DNA of 64,000 bases, from NCBI RefSeq assembly GCF_030552895.1, contig NZ_CP130649.1, positions 620,001-684,000 on the forward strand, written 5' to 3'. The stretch is from Tatumella ptyseos. Lineage in GTDB: Bacteria > Pseudomonadota > Gammaproteobacteria > Enterobacterales > Enterobacteriaceae. A program made the translations under genes and the position numbers. Positions 48,087-57,016 of the stretch are shown here, piece after piece (the stretch's first letter is position 1; every line of letters begins with the position of its first letter). The notes beneath the pieces are model-generated. The model saw nothing but the letters and a program-made list of their open reading frames with translations. It did not search any database and was not told where the DNA came from.

Positions 48087-48100
48087 TAAGAATAATCCTA
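48087..48100 (+). promoter_or_regulatory. RcsAB-like box upstream of the fimbrial operon
   Basis: TAAGAATAATCCTA matches 13 of 14 positions of both TRVGAAWAWTSYGR and the E. coli-type TAAGAATATTCCTA. It starts 58 bp upstream of the fimbrial ATG and has the same orientation relative to its operon as the box of the polysaccharide cluster. Rcs control of the fimbriae is inferred. Confidence 0.6.
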
Positions 48101-48102
48101 CC

Positions 48103-48120
48103 TTGACTTAATTAAGTCAA
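48103..48120. promoter_or_regulatory. 18-bp perfect palindrome upstream of the fimbrial operon
   Basis: TTGACTTAATTAAGTCAA is fully self-complementary, two bases from the RcsAB-like box. Size and symmetry suit a dimeric regulator, identity unknown. Confidence 0.5.
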
Positions 48121-48882
48121 CGCGTGCGAGTGATTAATTAATGAAAGGTTTTTGTAATGTTATCGTTAAATTAATATTTGAGTTATAGTGATATAACTCA
48201 AACTATTAAAGTCTATTTTAATTAATATTAGTCACTTTTTACGATTCAATTGGGGGTTGATATTTATTTTTTGTTTTAAAACAATGTATTGCTAGTTTTT
48301 AAGCCGCTACTGTATTCCTTTCTGATAACGGTGTGGCAATAAATTGAGCAGTAAGAAACGGGATTATAACTCTTTGCTACTGGACCATGAAAAAAATGAA
48401 TTAAACTCTTAAGTGACAAATATAAATAAGTAGTGATCGTTTTTTTTAAAATAGATGATTGTCGATAAATATTTTCCCTTCAAGTTATTTTGTTGTTTTT
48501 TATCCTAGTCAGATAAGCGTTAAAGTTATTTAATTCATGCTTCTTTCTATTTTTAGTCTATTTCGTATTAGCTCTACGTCATTCAAACGATAAATGAATT
48601 CTATCAATCAACCTACAGTGACAATGATGCCATTCCCTATAAAGCCTGACTCAAGTGTCACCTGCCAGCAGTGCTTAAGTTTTCCATAAAAGGACTAAGA
48701 CTTGATTAGCGTAACGAGAAGGAGGGCAAGGGAGCAGCGTAGTGTGATGGGGTCGATCTTTATCAGCACCTAACACCGGCTCGATATATAAATTAGTACT
48801 GGTTCACAGTTTCATTCTGGTAACTGGCGTAGCAATAAGGCCTCATCGATCGATGTGGGGCATCTCGCTTCAGGAGGACAGT

Positions 48883-49017
48883 GTGACAGGATACAATTTC
48901 CGTAGTAGCCCAATCTCCCTCTCTTTACGTAATACCGATAAACCTTTCCTTCGACGACGATATAAAGTCGAGTCTGCTGCTACGCCATCATTAGGTAACA
49001 GGGGGCAGGATGTATAA
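48883..49017 (+). CDS. Possible 44-residue leader ORF overlapping the manA start
   Basis: A GTG start at 48883 follows a strong ribosome site (CAGGAGGACA) and reads 44 codons (VTGYNFRSSPISLSLRNTDK...) to a TAA at 49015-49017, overlapping the manA ATG at 49010 by eight bases in another frame. The peptide is basic and resembles nothing I recognise. The arrangement would couple translation of manA to this ORF. It may be a leader peptide or chance. Confidence 0.35.
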   Translation: MTGYNFRSSPISLSLRNTDKPFLRRRYKVESAATPSLGNRGQDV

Positions 49018-50260
49018 ATTAAATAATTGCGTACAGCATTATGATTGGGGGTCGTTCACGGCGTTGACTGAGCACTTTGGTTATGCAAACGTCGATCGGC
49101 TACCGATGGCTGAAGTGTGGATGGGGGCGCATTCCAGTGCGAGCTCAAGGTTATGGGATCAGGGCGAGTGGAAGAGTTTAGCCGCCGAAATTACCGCTCA
49201 CCCTATTGCTATGCTTGGACAGGTCACTTATGAGCGTTTTCATCAACTCCCTTTCTTACTCAAACTCTTGGCAGCCGAAAAGCCGTTATCGATTCAGGTT
49301 CATCCCACCAAGCTTGCCGCTCAGCAAGGCTTTGCACGTGAAGATAGCCTAGGGATCCCTCTAAATCATCCCAGCAGAAATTATCGAGATACCAATCATA
49401 AACCTGAAGTTATCTATGCATTAACCCCCTTCAAGGCGCTAAATGGTTTCAAGTCTTTTGGAAAAATTGCTCAAGCTTTCCAGAAACTTGAATGGGACCA
49501 TCCCGCTGTTAAGGGGTTTATTGAATGTCCTAATAGTAAGCAATTACGGCAACTGTTTATTGCCTGCCTGCAGCTTGCAGGAGAAGAAAAACAGCGAGTG
49601 TTAACGCGTTTGCTGCAAAGTGCCGATCAGCAAGAGGGGGTAACCACGCAAACGATCCAGATGATAGCGAAAGACTGGCCTAGTGACTGCGGACTGTTAA
49701 TGCCTTTGTTTCTCAATAGTATTGATCTCAGGGCGGGGGAGGCGCTGTATCTGGCTGCAGGCACCCCACATACTTATCTGCAGGGCATGGGAGTAGAAAT
49801 CATGGCTAACTCCGATAATGTGCTGCGGGCGGGGTTAACAACAAAACATATCGATATCGATGAATTAGTGGCTAACGTGCAATTTCAGGAAAAAAAGGTT
49901 GAGCAGCTTATACTCGGTCCTTTAGTTAAGGGTAATCAGTTCCAATACCCAGTGCCCGCTGCAGACTTTAGCCTGTCGATCGTTAACCTGATTTCTTCCG
50001 TTAAGCTAACTACTGAGGGTTTACCACAAATCCTACTATGCCTTAAGGGAACACTTCAGCTAATTTCAGCTCAACAACACTTAACGCTATCGTTAGGCGA
50101 ATCGGTTTTTATTCCGGCTAATCAGGGTTCTTACACCCTTACAGGGCAGGGGCAGGGGCAGATCGCATTGGCGACGGTCGGCTCAATGGTTACCCCGACT
50201 GACAAGGTTTCTTTGTCTGAGGAAGGGAAGCGTGATGACCTAGGTGATTTTAAAATGTGA
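49010..50260 (+). CDS. manA: Mannose-6-phosphate isomerase, class I
   Basis: ManA interconverts mannose 6-phosphate and fructose 6-phosphate, feeding PTS-imported mannose to glycolysis or supplying GDP-mannose synthesis. The 416-residue protein (E. coli 391) shows the zinc ligands Gln96 and His98 (SIQVHPTK), Glu133 (NHKPEVIY) and His254 (GTPHTYLQG), and the active-site RAGLTTKH segment. It stands directly before a mannose-family PTS, which fits uptake of mannose or a related hexose. Confidence 0.95.
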   Translation: MYKLNNCVQHYDWGSFTALTEHFGYANVDRLPMAEVWMGAHSSASSRLWDQGEWKSLAAEITAHPIAMLGQVTYERFHQLPFLLKLLAAEKPLSIQVHPTKLAAQQGFAREDSLGIPLNHPSRNYRDTNHKPEVIYALTPFKALNGFKSFGKIAQAFQKLEWDHPAVKGFIECPNSKQLRQLFIACLQLAGEEKQRVLTRLLQSADQQEGVTTQTIQMIAKDWPSDCGLLMPLFLNSIDLRAGEALYLAAGTPHTYLQGMGVEIMANSDNVLRAGLTTKHIDIDELVANVQFQEKKVEQLILGPLVKGNQFQYPVPAADFSLSIVNLISSVKLTTEGLPQILLCLKGTLQLISAQQHLTLSLGESVFIPANQGSYTLTGQGQGQIALATVGSMVTPTDKVSLSEEGKRDDLGDFKM

Positions 50261-50427
50261 TCCATCGCCAATATAAAGATCGATTTGATCGGGTCAGTGA
50301 ATAGATAGATGCTTTCAGTCACATATTTATATCAGGTTAAGCCCTACACTCCATAAGCTTCTCTAACGAATGGATTTCCCAATCCTTTCCCCATTGCTCC
50401 AAAACGGGTAACAAAATAGGGGGTTCC

Positions 50428-51378
50428 TTGACGATAGCCATTATCATTGCAACGCATGGCCAAGCCGCCGAGCAGTTGCTCAACACAACAGAAATGTTAT
50501 TGGGTGAACAAACCAATGTGGGTTCAATCGATTTTATCCCTGGCGAAAATACGGAGACCTTAGTTAATAAATACCACAACCTGTTGTCACGCTTATCGAC
50601 GGCAGAAGGCGTACTCTTTCTTACCGATACTTGGGGAGGTAGCCCTTTTAATGCGGCAACACGCTTAGCCACGACACAACCCGATTATAAAGTCATTGCT
50701 GGCGTTAATGTTCCAATGCTGATTGAAACCTTTATGGCGCGGGATGATGATCCTAGTCTTGAACAACTGATCGAAATAGCCCTCGAAGCAGGGAGAGAAG
50801 GGGTAAAAGCCTATCAACATCAGTCAGCAGCCAAAGTCGATTCACCGACACCCCATCTCGTCCCAGCGGCCCCCTCAACGTCTCAACAAGGTGTCATGCA
50901 ATTCGGTTTAGTACGTATTGACGATCGATTAATTCATGGGCAAGTCGCGACGCGATGGACTAAGGAGACCAAGGTCTCACGCATTATCGTGGTGAGCGAT
51001 GCGGTGGCGGCGGATGAGGTTCGTAAAACATTATTAAAACAGGTGGCTCCTCCAGGTGTTACGGCGCATGTGGTGGATATCGCTAAGATGCTGCGTGTTT
51101 ATGCGAATCCAAAATATGCCGGGGAACGTGTCATGTTGTTATTTACCAATCCTACAGATGTATTACGTGTCGTCGAAGGTGGGGTAAAGATTGACTCGGT
51201 CAATATTGGTGGTATTGCGTACCGAGAGGGTAAAACCATGGTGACGAATGCCGTTTCTGTCGATCAACAGGATATCGATGCGTTCAAACAACTCGCGGCG
51301 ATGGGTATTGAATTAGAGGTACGTAAAGTCTCTTCCGATACTCGAGTGGGGATGATGGATTTACTTAAAAAACGTTGA
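50428..51378 (+). CDS. manX: PTS mannose-family EIIAB component (ManX-like)
   Basis: A cytoplasmic two-domain phosphotransfer protein of 316 residues (E. coli 323). The EIIA domain has phospho-His10 (IIIATHGQAAEQ) and DTWGGSPFNAATR; after an Ala/Pro/Ser linker (about residues 135-155) the EIIB domain has His170 in RIDDRLIHGQVATRW. The start is TTG 50428 with an AGGGGG ribosome site, as in E. coli manX, which also begins with a non-ATG codon. Close similarity to ManX suggests mannose/glucosamine/glucose specificity. Confidence 0.93.
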   Translation: MTIAIIIATHGQAAEQLLNTTEMLLGEQTNVGSIDFIPGENTETLVNKYHNLLSRLSTAEGVLFLTDTWGGSPFNAATRLATTQPDYKVIAGVNVPMLIETFMARDDDPSLEQLIEIALEAGREGVKAYQHQSAAKVDSPTPHLVPAAPSTSQQGVMQFGLVRIDDRLIHGQVATRWTKETKVSRIIVVSDAVAADEVRKTLLKQVAPPGVTAHVVDIAKMLRVYANPKYAGERVMLLFTNPTDVLRVVEGGVKIDSVNIGGIAYREGKTMVTNAVSVDQQDIDAFKQLAAMGIELEVRKVSSDTRVGMMDLLKKR

Positions 51379-51432
51379 AGTTAAGGCGTTACGGCACATT
51401 AGCCTTAGGGGTAATTATAGAGGAGAGGGTCA

Positions 51433-52227
51433 ATGGAGATTAGCACGCTTCAGATCGTACTGGTGTTTATCGTTGCTTGTATTGCTGGAATGGAATCTAT
51501 ACTCGACGAATTCCAATTTCATCGTCCGCTGGTGGCCTGTACGCTTATTGGTCTAGTGTTGGGAGATATTAAGTCGGGTATCATCATTGGCGGGACGCTA
51601 GAGATGATTGCCTTAGGTTGGATGAATATCGGGGCAGCGGTTGCGCCTGACGCGGCCCTTGCCTCCATTATCTCGACGATTTTGGTGATTGCGGGTCAAC
51701 AGAGTATTGGCGCGGGTATAGCCTTGGCCATTCCTTTGGCTGCAGCAGGTCAGGTCTTTACCATCATCGTCCGCACCCTGACGGTCGGCTTTCAACATGC
51801 GGCTGACCGTGCGGCCAATAAAGGCCAGCTAACCTCGCTCTCTTGGATTCATGTCTCGGCGCTCTTTCTGCAAGCCATGCGGATTGCAATCCCCGCGTTG
51901 ATTGTCGCCATCTCGGTCGGGACCAGCGAAGTCCAGTTGCTATTAAGTAAAATCCCGGAAGTGGTGACGAATGGGCTGAATATTGCGGGAGGGATGATCG
52001 TTGTGGTCGGTTACGCCATGGTCATTAATATGATGCGAGCCGGTTATCTCATGCCGTTCTTCTATCTGGGCTTTGTGACGGCCGCCTTTACTAATTTCAA
52101 CCTAGTAGCCTTGGGGGTGATAGGTGCGGTGATGGCGATCCTCTATATCCAACTCAGCCCTAAATATAATCGTTCAGCAGCCACTTCCCCTGCCGCGTCG
52201 CAGGACATCGATAACGAATTGGATTAG
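51433..52227 (+). CDS. manY: PTS mannose-family EIIC component (ManY-like)
   Basis: A 264-residue membrane protein, one half of the mannose-family permease. It begins STLQIVLVFIVACIAGMESILDEFQFHRPLVACTLIGLVLGD and has many hydrophobic helices with the EIIC GGTLEMIALGWMNIGAAVAPDAALASIIS motif. It lies between EIIAB and EIID in the order of manXYZ. Confidence 0.94.
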   Translation: MEISTLQIVLVFIVACIAGMESILDEFQFHRPLVACTLIGLVLGDIKSGIIIGGTLEMIALGWMNIGAAVAPDAALASIISTILVIAGQQSIGAGIALAIPLAAAGQVFTIIVRTLTVGFQHAADRAANKGQLTSLSWIHVSALFLQAMRIAIPALIVAISVGTSEVQLLLSKIPEVVTNGLNIAGGMIVVVGYAMVINMMRAGYLMPFFYLGFVTAAFTNFNLVALGVIGAVMAILYIQLSPKYNRSAATSPAASQDIDNELD

Positions 52228-52237
52228 GGGTAAAGAT

Positions 52238-53086
52238 ATGGTCGATAACACTCAGCTAACTGAAAAAAAACTGACGAAAAGTGATATTCGTGGCGTCTTT
52301 ATACGTTCTAATTTATTTCAAGGTTCGTGGAATTTCGAGCGGATGCAAGCCCTGGGATTTTGTTTCTCAATGATCCCAGCAATAAAACGGCTTTATCCTG
52401 AAAATAATGATGCTCGGCGCCAAGCGATTAAACGCCACCTTGAGTTCTTTAATACCCATCCTTATGTCGCCGCACCGATTTTAGGGGTTACCCTCGCGAT
52501 GGAAGAACAGCGAGCCAATGGTGCACCGATTGATGATGGGGCAATTAATGGCATTAAAGTGGGGTTAATGGGGCCCTTAGCCGGAGTGGGAGATCCCATC
52601 TACTGGGGAACGGTTCGCCCCGTTTTTGCCGCCTTAGGAGCAGGAATTGCCATGAGTGGTAGCCTTCTTGGTCCGATACTATTTTTTGTCCTCTTCAACG
52701 CGGTACGTCTACTGACCCGATATTATGGAATTGCCTATGGGTATCGAAAGGGCATTGATATCGTGAAGGATATGGGCGGCGGTTTTCTGCAGAAACTGAC
52801 GGAAGGCGCATCGATCCTCGGCTTATTTGTATTAGGCGCGCTGGTTAATAAGTGGACGCATGTCAATATACCCTTAGTGGTGTCAAGAGTGCCTGACGCC
52901 GCGGGCGGCGAAACCGTCACCACAGTGCAAAATATTCTCGATCAGTTAATGCCTGGGCTGGTTCCTCTGCTACTCACCTTTGGCTGTATGTGGTTACTGC
53001 GTAATAAAGTGAATGCGCTATGGATTATCATGGGGTTCTTTATCATCGGTATTCTTGGCTATTGGTCTGGCTTACTGGGCGTTTAA
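52238..53086 (+). CDS. manZ: PTS mannose-family EIID component (ManZ-like)
   Basis: A 282-residue membrane protein pairing with EIIC. The N-terminal RSNLFQGSWNFERMQALGFCFSMIPAIKRLYP, the GVTLAMEEQRANG segment and GVGDPIYWGTVRPVFAALGAGIA are EIID hallmarks. In E. coli the EIIC/EIID complex also serves as a route for phage lambda DNA and some bacteriocins. It ends 46 bp before a DUF986 gene. Confidence 0.94.
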   Translation: MVDNTQLTEKKLTKSDIRGVFIRSNLFQGSWNFERMQALGFCFSMIPAIKRLYPENNDARRQAIKRHLEFFNTHPYVAAPILGVTLAMEEQRANGAPIDDGAINGIKVGLMGPLAGVGDPIYWGTVRPVFAALGAGIAMSGSLLGPILFFVLFNAVRLLTRYYGIAYGYRKGIDIVKDMGGGFLQKLTEGASILGLFVLGALVNKWTHVNIPLVVSRVPDAAGGETVTTVQNILDQLMPGLVPLLLTFGCMWLLRNKVNALWIIMGFFIIGILGYWSGLLGV

Positions 53087-53132
53087 CCTATTGCCTCAGT
53101 GGGAAGCTGAGGCAACGTTTGGGGGAGGCATT

Positions 53133-53597
53133 ATGACACTGCAGACAGTTATTCTCGGTATTATCGTGAGCCTCTGTTTAGCCTTAGCGGTCTACAGCGA
53201 GTGGCTAAGACCGTTGCGGTTTCCGTTGACGCAATGGACCATCCCTTTACGTCGATTATCACGTAAAGATTGGGCAATAGTCACTGTGCTGCTGCTGGTG
53301 GTATTTATTCAACAGTTGTTGCGCGCAGAGGGCTATCTGAACAGCGGATTACTGTTAGGGTTAATTTTGCTGGCACTTTGGTATGGTTGGATACGCCAAC
53401 CCATCGCGCGGGTTAGCGCAGAGGGAATAGTGATTCATGGACAATTTATTCGCTTGGCCCATATTCAGCGTTATCACCTTACCGCAGAAGGATCGTTGAT
53501 TCTGACAGTGGCAGGGCAGCAGGTCACTCTCAGCGTCCAACATGCCGACGATTTGCAACGTCTTTATCAGCATATTATTGCGCAGCCTAATCAATAA
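53133..53597 (+). CDS. DUF986 membrane protein (YobD-like, associated with mannose PTS)
   Basis: A 154-residue protein with two or three N-terminal hydrophobic helices and a soluble tail, resembling E. coli YobD, which also follows manXYZ. A related accessory protein, ManO-type DUF956, occurs elsewhere with mannose PTS genes, but no biochemical function is known for this family. ATG 53133 follows a GGGGGAGG ribosome site; a longer frame from 53013 overlaps EIID and is rejected. Confidence 0.85.
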   Translation: MTLQTVILGIIVSLCLALAVYSEWLRPLRFPLTQWTIPLRRLSRKDWAIVTVLLLVVFIQQLLRAEGYLNSGLLLGLILLALWYGWIRQPIARVSAEGIVIHGQFIRLAHIQRYHLTAEGSLILTVAGQQVTLSVQHADDLQRLYQHIIAQPNQ

Positions 53598-53623
53598 CCT
53601 TTACTCAGGGGCAAACTAAGCAA

Positions 53624-53713
53624 GATTCTTTGCTGCAATCACCTCAATGCTCTCACTCAACTGTTGTATCACTCGCTGTGCGGCGCGAGATAGCTGACGA
53701 GAAGGGGCGACAC
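53624..53713 (-). pseudogene. Remnant: 3' end of a LysR gene
   Basis: Minus-strand codons read VAPSRQLSRAAQRVIQQLSE and on to IAAKNLA-stop, a copy of the C-terminus of the intact LysR gene at 58881-59804. The two differ at about 8 of 90 bases, all silent up to the last residues, then end differently. The rest of the gene is missing: at 53714 the similarity stops abruptly. Confidence 0.88.
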
Positions 53714-54505
53714 GTTCCTACATCAATGCCGTTCGGAAGTAACATCTGGCTAGTAATACAGCTACCAGCAGTACCACGGCTGAGAGCATGGAAGAGGCTC
53801 AGCCGGGTCGTAACGCCATTCTTTGCATAGTTACAAGGAGGTTCCCCAGTACGTAATACGCACTGCAATGAATATCCAATAAATGGGAAGGATGGGTACA
53901 GGCCACTGAGTTTTCAGTCATGTGATTAAAGCGATAACTTTCTGGGGATCTTTCTCGTCACTACGGCGGCTTGTTTAAGCCTCTCTTTTTCCATCTCTAA
54001 GCGCTTTGTTTTCGCTTTAATTTACTGAATTTCATGTTGCTAGGTAGGTAGCAATCCCCAAAGATACAATACCTAATAGTGGCTGTTTGTACAGCCGTAT
54101 CCATTCATGAAAATGATCAGGATTACCTTCGTGCGTCTGCGCGACTTCTTTAACATCTGTCAGGAATTTAACCACCGGCTCAATAACTTGACGTTTGAAT
54201 GCCTAAGCAAAAGTACGTTTAATCTGGCGAGTTTCAATCATGTCTCACCTCATTTCTCCTGTTTTAATAATAATAGGATTTCGATGTGTACTGAACGGCT
54301 GATCCCCTACACGCTGACAGTACATAGCGTAGTGATGATTTAAACGTTATCGTTTTCAACGTCGGCAGAGTTATATGATAAAGTTATGGGCCATTAGCTG
54401 ACCTCAAAAGAACATCAATAATTTATAGCTACTGACTAAATTTTGTGCTTATTTCTGAGAGGTGTTCTAGGTGCTTGATTTATAAATACTAATTCTGGAG
54501 TTCAG
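53714..54505. other. Relic-rich spacer between the man operon and rfbB
   Basis: Apart from the OrfA relic, no functional gene is supported. 53714-53941 and 54242-54505 show no similarity I recognise. A 23-codon hydrophobic ORF (53718-53789, minus) is noted as a finding only. The rfbB promoter should lie in the last 200 bp, which are A+T-rich. Confidence 0.5.
53942..54241 (-). pseudogene. Degraded IS3-family transposase OrfA
   Basis: On the minus strand, from an ATG at 54241 with an AGGTGAG ribosome site, the translation is MIETRQIKRTFA-stop-AFKRQVIEPVVKFL...HEWIRLYKQ, aligning with the helix-turn-helix of IS3-family OrfA (KRTYSPEFKREVVE...LHRWVRLYKQ). Further on, in another frame, KRLEMEKERLKQAAV resembles the OrfA leucine-zipper end. 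In-frame stops and at least one frameshift make it inactive, and no OrfB is present. A possible left end (TGTACTGTCAGC, minus, ending near 54324) is speculative. Confidence 0.65.
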
Positions 54506-55567
54506 ATGAATATTTTAGTGACCGGTGGTGCTGGCTTTATTGGTTCCGCAGTAGTCCGTAATATTATAGAAAATACTAAAGATGAAGTGATTATTGTCGA
54601 TAGTCTGACTTATGCCGGGAACCTTGAGTCATTAAACACGGTTGATCAAGACAACCGTTATCATTTCGAAAAAGTCGATATCTGCAATCGTGCTGAGTTG
54701 GATCGCGTATTTGCACAATACCAGCCTGATGCGGTAATGCATTTAGCTGCTGAAAGTCATGTTGACCGTTCGATTGATGGCCCTGCCGCCTTTATAGAAA
54801 CCAATATTGTAGGTACCTACACCTTGTTAGAGGCAGCCCGTAGCTATTGGAACGGTCTTGATACCGACAAAAAGCAGGCCTTCCGTTTCCACCATATCTC
54901 TACTGATGAAGTCTATGGTGATCTTCATGGTACGGATGATCTCTTTACCGAAACGACCCCTTATGCGCCGAGCAGTCCTTACTCAGCCTCTAAGGCTTCA
55001 AGTGACCACTTAGTACGTGCTTGGCAGCGTACCTATGGTTTACCTACCATTGTGACTAACTGTTCGAATAATTACGGCCCCTATCATTTCCCAGAAAAAT
55101 TGATTCCCCTCATCATTCTTAATGCACTGTCGGGCAAATCTTTACCTGTCTATGGCGATGGTTCACAGATCCGTGACTGGTTATACGTCGAGGATCACGC
55201 CCGTGCACTTTACAAAGTCGTGACAGAGGGGGGGGTGGGCGAAACCTATAATATCGGTGGTCACAACGAACGTAAAAATATTGATGTAGTGAAAACAATT
55301 TGCCAGCTGTTGGAAGAGCTAGTACCGAATAAACCCAATGGTATAAACCACTATGCTGACCTGATTACCTATGTTAAAGACCGTCCCGGTCATGATGTTC
55401 GCTATGCTATTGATGCAAGCAAAATTGCCAAAGAGTTAGATTGGACACCAGCAGAGACTTTCGAGACGGGCATCCGTAAAACCGTCGAATGGTATCTAAA
55501 TAATGAAACTTGGTGGCAACGTGTGCTGGATGGTTCATACGCTGGTGAACGTTTAGGCTCACTCTAA
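54506..55567 (+). CDS. rfbB: dTDP-glucose 4,6-dehydratase
   Basis: RfbB/RmlB catalyses the second step of dTDP-L-rhamnose synthesis. The 353-residue SDR-family protein has the NAD-binding [19 protein letters not shown], the catalytic [11 protein letters not shown] (Thr-Asp-Glu) and the Tyr-x3-Lys pair in [16 protein letters not shown]. It heads an rfbBACD operon; the gene order differs from the common rfbBDAC of O-antigen loci. rfbA begins 18 bp later. Confidence 0.95.
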   Translation: MNILVTGGAGFIGSAVVRNIIENTKDEVIIVDSLTYAGNLESLNTVDQDNRYHFEKVDICNRAELDRVFAQYQPDAVMHLAAESHVDRSIDGPAAFIETNIVGTYTLLEAARSYWNGLDTDKKQAFRFHHISTDEVYGDLHGTDDLFTETTPYAPSSPYSASKASSDHLVRAWQRTYGLPTIVTNCSNNYGPYHFPEKLIPLIILNALSGKSLPVYGDGSQIRDWLYVEDHARALYKVVTEGGVGETYNIGGHNERKNIDVVKTICQLLEELVPNKPNGINHYADLITYVKDRPGHDVRYAIDASKIAKELDWTPAETFETGIRKTVEWYLNNETWWQRVLDGSYAGERLGSL

Positions 55568-55585
55568 TTTAGGAATCTAGAAATA

Positions 55586-56455
55586 ATGAAAGGTATTGTC
55601 TTAGCAGGTGGTTCAGGAACCCGTTTGTATCCTATCACCCAGGGTGTCTCTAAGCAGTTAATGCCTATTTACGATAAACCTATGGTGTTCTACCCAATCT
55701 CCGTACTGATGTTGGCCGGAATCAATGAGATTTTGATTATCACTACACCGGATGATATGCCAGGCTTTAAACGCCTTTTAGGCGATGGTAGTCAATTTGG
55801 AGTGAAATTTAGCTACGCTATTCAACCCAGTCCAGATGGCTTGGCTCAAGCATTTATCATTGGCGAAGACTTTATCAATGGTGACAGCTGTGCATTGGTC
55901 CTCGGCGATAATATTTACTTTGGTGAGAGCTTTGGTAAGAAGCTTGAAAACGTAATGCAGCGTAACGAAGGGGCTACTGTCTTCGGTTATCAAGTTCTCG
56001 ATCCTGAGCGTTTCGGCGTAGTGGAATTTGACGACAATAATCGAGCTATCTCTTTAGAAGAGAAACCTGAAAAACCTAAATCTAATTGGGCAGTGACTGG
56101 ACTTTACTTCTACGATAAAGATGTGGTCGAAATGGCGAAGCAGGTTAAGCCTTCACGCCGTGGTGAACTTGAAATTACTACGCTTAACGAGATGTATTTA
56201 GAAAAAAATAGTCTTCATGTTGAGAAACTGGGTCGAGGTTTTGCTTGGTTAGATACAGGTACTCACGATAGTTTGTTAGAAGCCTCTCAGTTCATCCATA
56301 CCATTGAAAAACGCCAAGGCTATAAAGTGGCCTGCTTAGAAGAGATTGCCTATAAAAAAGGTTGGCTAACTAAAGAACAAGTCGCTTCCCAAGCTAAATT
56401 ACTCGTAAAAACCGGCTATGGCCAATATTTACAACGTTTAGTGGATACCGAATAA
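55586..56455 (+). CDS. rfbA: Glucose-1-phosphate thymidylyltransferase
   Basis: RfbA/RmlA makes dTDP-glucose from dTTP and glucose 1-phosphate, the first step of the rhamnose pathway, and is feedback-inhibited by dTDP-rhamnose. The 289-residue protein has the nucleotidyltransferase signature [15 protein letters not shown] and catalytic-region motifs [26 protein letters not shown] and [10 protein letters not shown]. The next gene follows directly after its stop. Confidence 0.96.
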   Translation: MKGIVLAGGSGTRLYPITQGVSKQLMPIYDKPMVFYPISVLMLAGINEILIITTPDDMPGFKRLLGDGSQFGVKFSYAIQPSPDGLAQAFIIGEDFINGDSCALVLGDNIYFGESFGKKLENVMQRNEGATVFGYQVLDPERFGVVEFDDNNRAISLEEKPEKPKSNWAVTGLYFYDKDVVEMAKQVKPSRRGELEITTLNEMYLEKNSLHVEKLGRGFAWLDTGTHDSLLEASQFIHTIEKRQGYKVACLEEIAYKKGWLTKEQVASQAKLLVKTGYGQYLQRLVDTE

Positions 56456-56989
56456 ATGCAAGTTATCGATACTAATATTGCCGATGTGAAAATTATTCAG
56501 CCTAAAGTCTTTGGCGATGAACGGGGTTTCTTTCTAGAGACCTTTGAACAAAGTCGTTATAAAAAAGCACTAAATATCGATTTAGATTTTGTACAGGACA
56601 ACCATTCACGTTCTTCCAAAGGTGTGCTACGTGGCTTACACTTTCAAACTAAAAATCCGCAAGGAAAATTAGTGCGTTGCGTACGGGGTGAAGTGTTTGA
56701 CGTTGCCGTTGATATTCGTAGAAATTCTCCTACCTTTGGACAATGGGCGGGTGTTATTCTTTCTGAGGAGAATAAGACGCAATTTTGGATCCCACCCGGG
56801 TTAGCTCATGGGTTTGTGGTACTATCCGATATAGCTGACTTCGAATATAAATGTACTGATTATTACACGCCTGGATTTGAAGGCTGCTTAGCTTGGAACG
56901 ATCCGGAGGTCGGTATTGAGTGGCCAATTGATTTCGAACCAGTATTATCGGTAAAAGATAAAAACGGATTATTTCTTAGATCACTGTAA
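56456..56989 (+). CDS. rfbC: dTDP-4-dehydrorhamnose 3,5-epimerase
   Basis: RfbC/RmlC epimerises C3 and C5 of dTDP-4-keto-6-deoxyglucose. The 177-residue cupin has the catalytic His in VLRGLHFQ (near residue 63), KLVRCVRGEVFDVAVDIR, PPGLAHGFVVLSD and YKCTDYYTP with the conserved Tyr. It abuts rfbA without spacing. Confidence 0.95.
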   Translation: MQVIDTNIADVKIIQPKVFGDERGFFLETFEQSRYKKALNIDLDFVQDNHSRSSKGVLRGLHFQTKNPQGKLVRCVRGEVFDVAVDIRRNSPTFGQWAGVILSEENKTQFWIPPGLAHGFVVLSDIADFEYKCTDYYTPGFEGCLAWNDPEVGIEWPIDFEPVLSVKDKNGLFLRSL

Positions 56990-57016
56990 AATAGATAAGT
57001 TCCGCAAGGCCTAACC

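Larger units (their letters stand above)
48030..48882. promoter_or_regulatory. Fimbrial operon regulatory region and intergenic spacer before manA
   Basis: An A+T-rich gap of about 850 bp. The left 100 bp carry the fimbrial control elements (RcsAB-like box, palindrome and an inverted repeat GGATTAT/ATAATCC at 48077-48098). From about 48600 composition returns to average; a promoter for the manA operon is expected at 48.7-48.85 kb, but no clear -35/-10 pair was fixed. No gene recognised. Confidence 0.5.

Noticed and set aside
53630..53830. Plus-strand 66-codon ORF
   Set aside because: It is antisense to the LysR remnant and unrelated flanking DNA.
54107..54343. Plus-strand 78-codon ORF
   Set aside because: It is the antisense of the degraded IS3 orfA and has no recognisable features.
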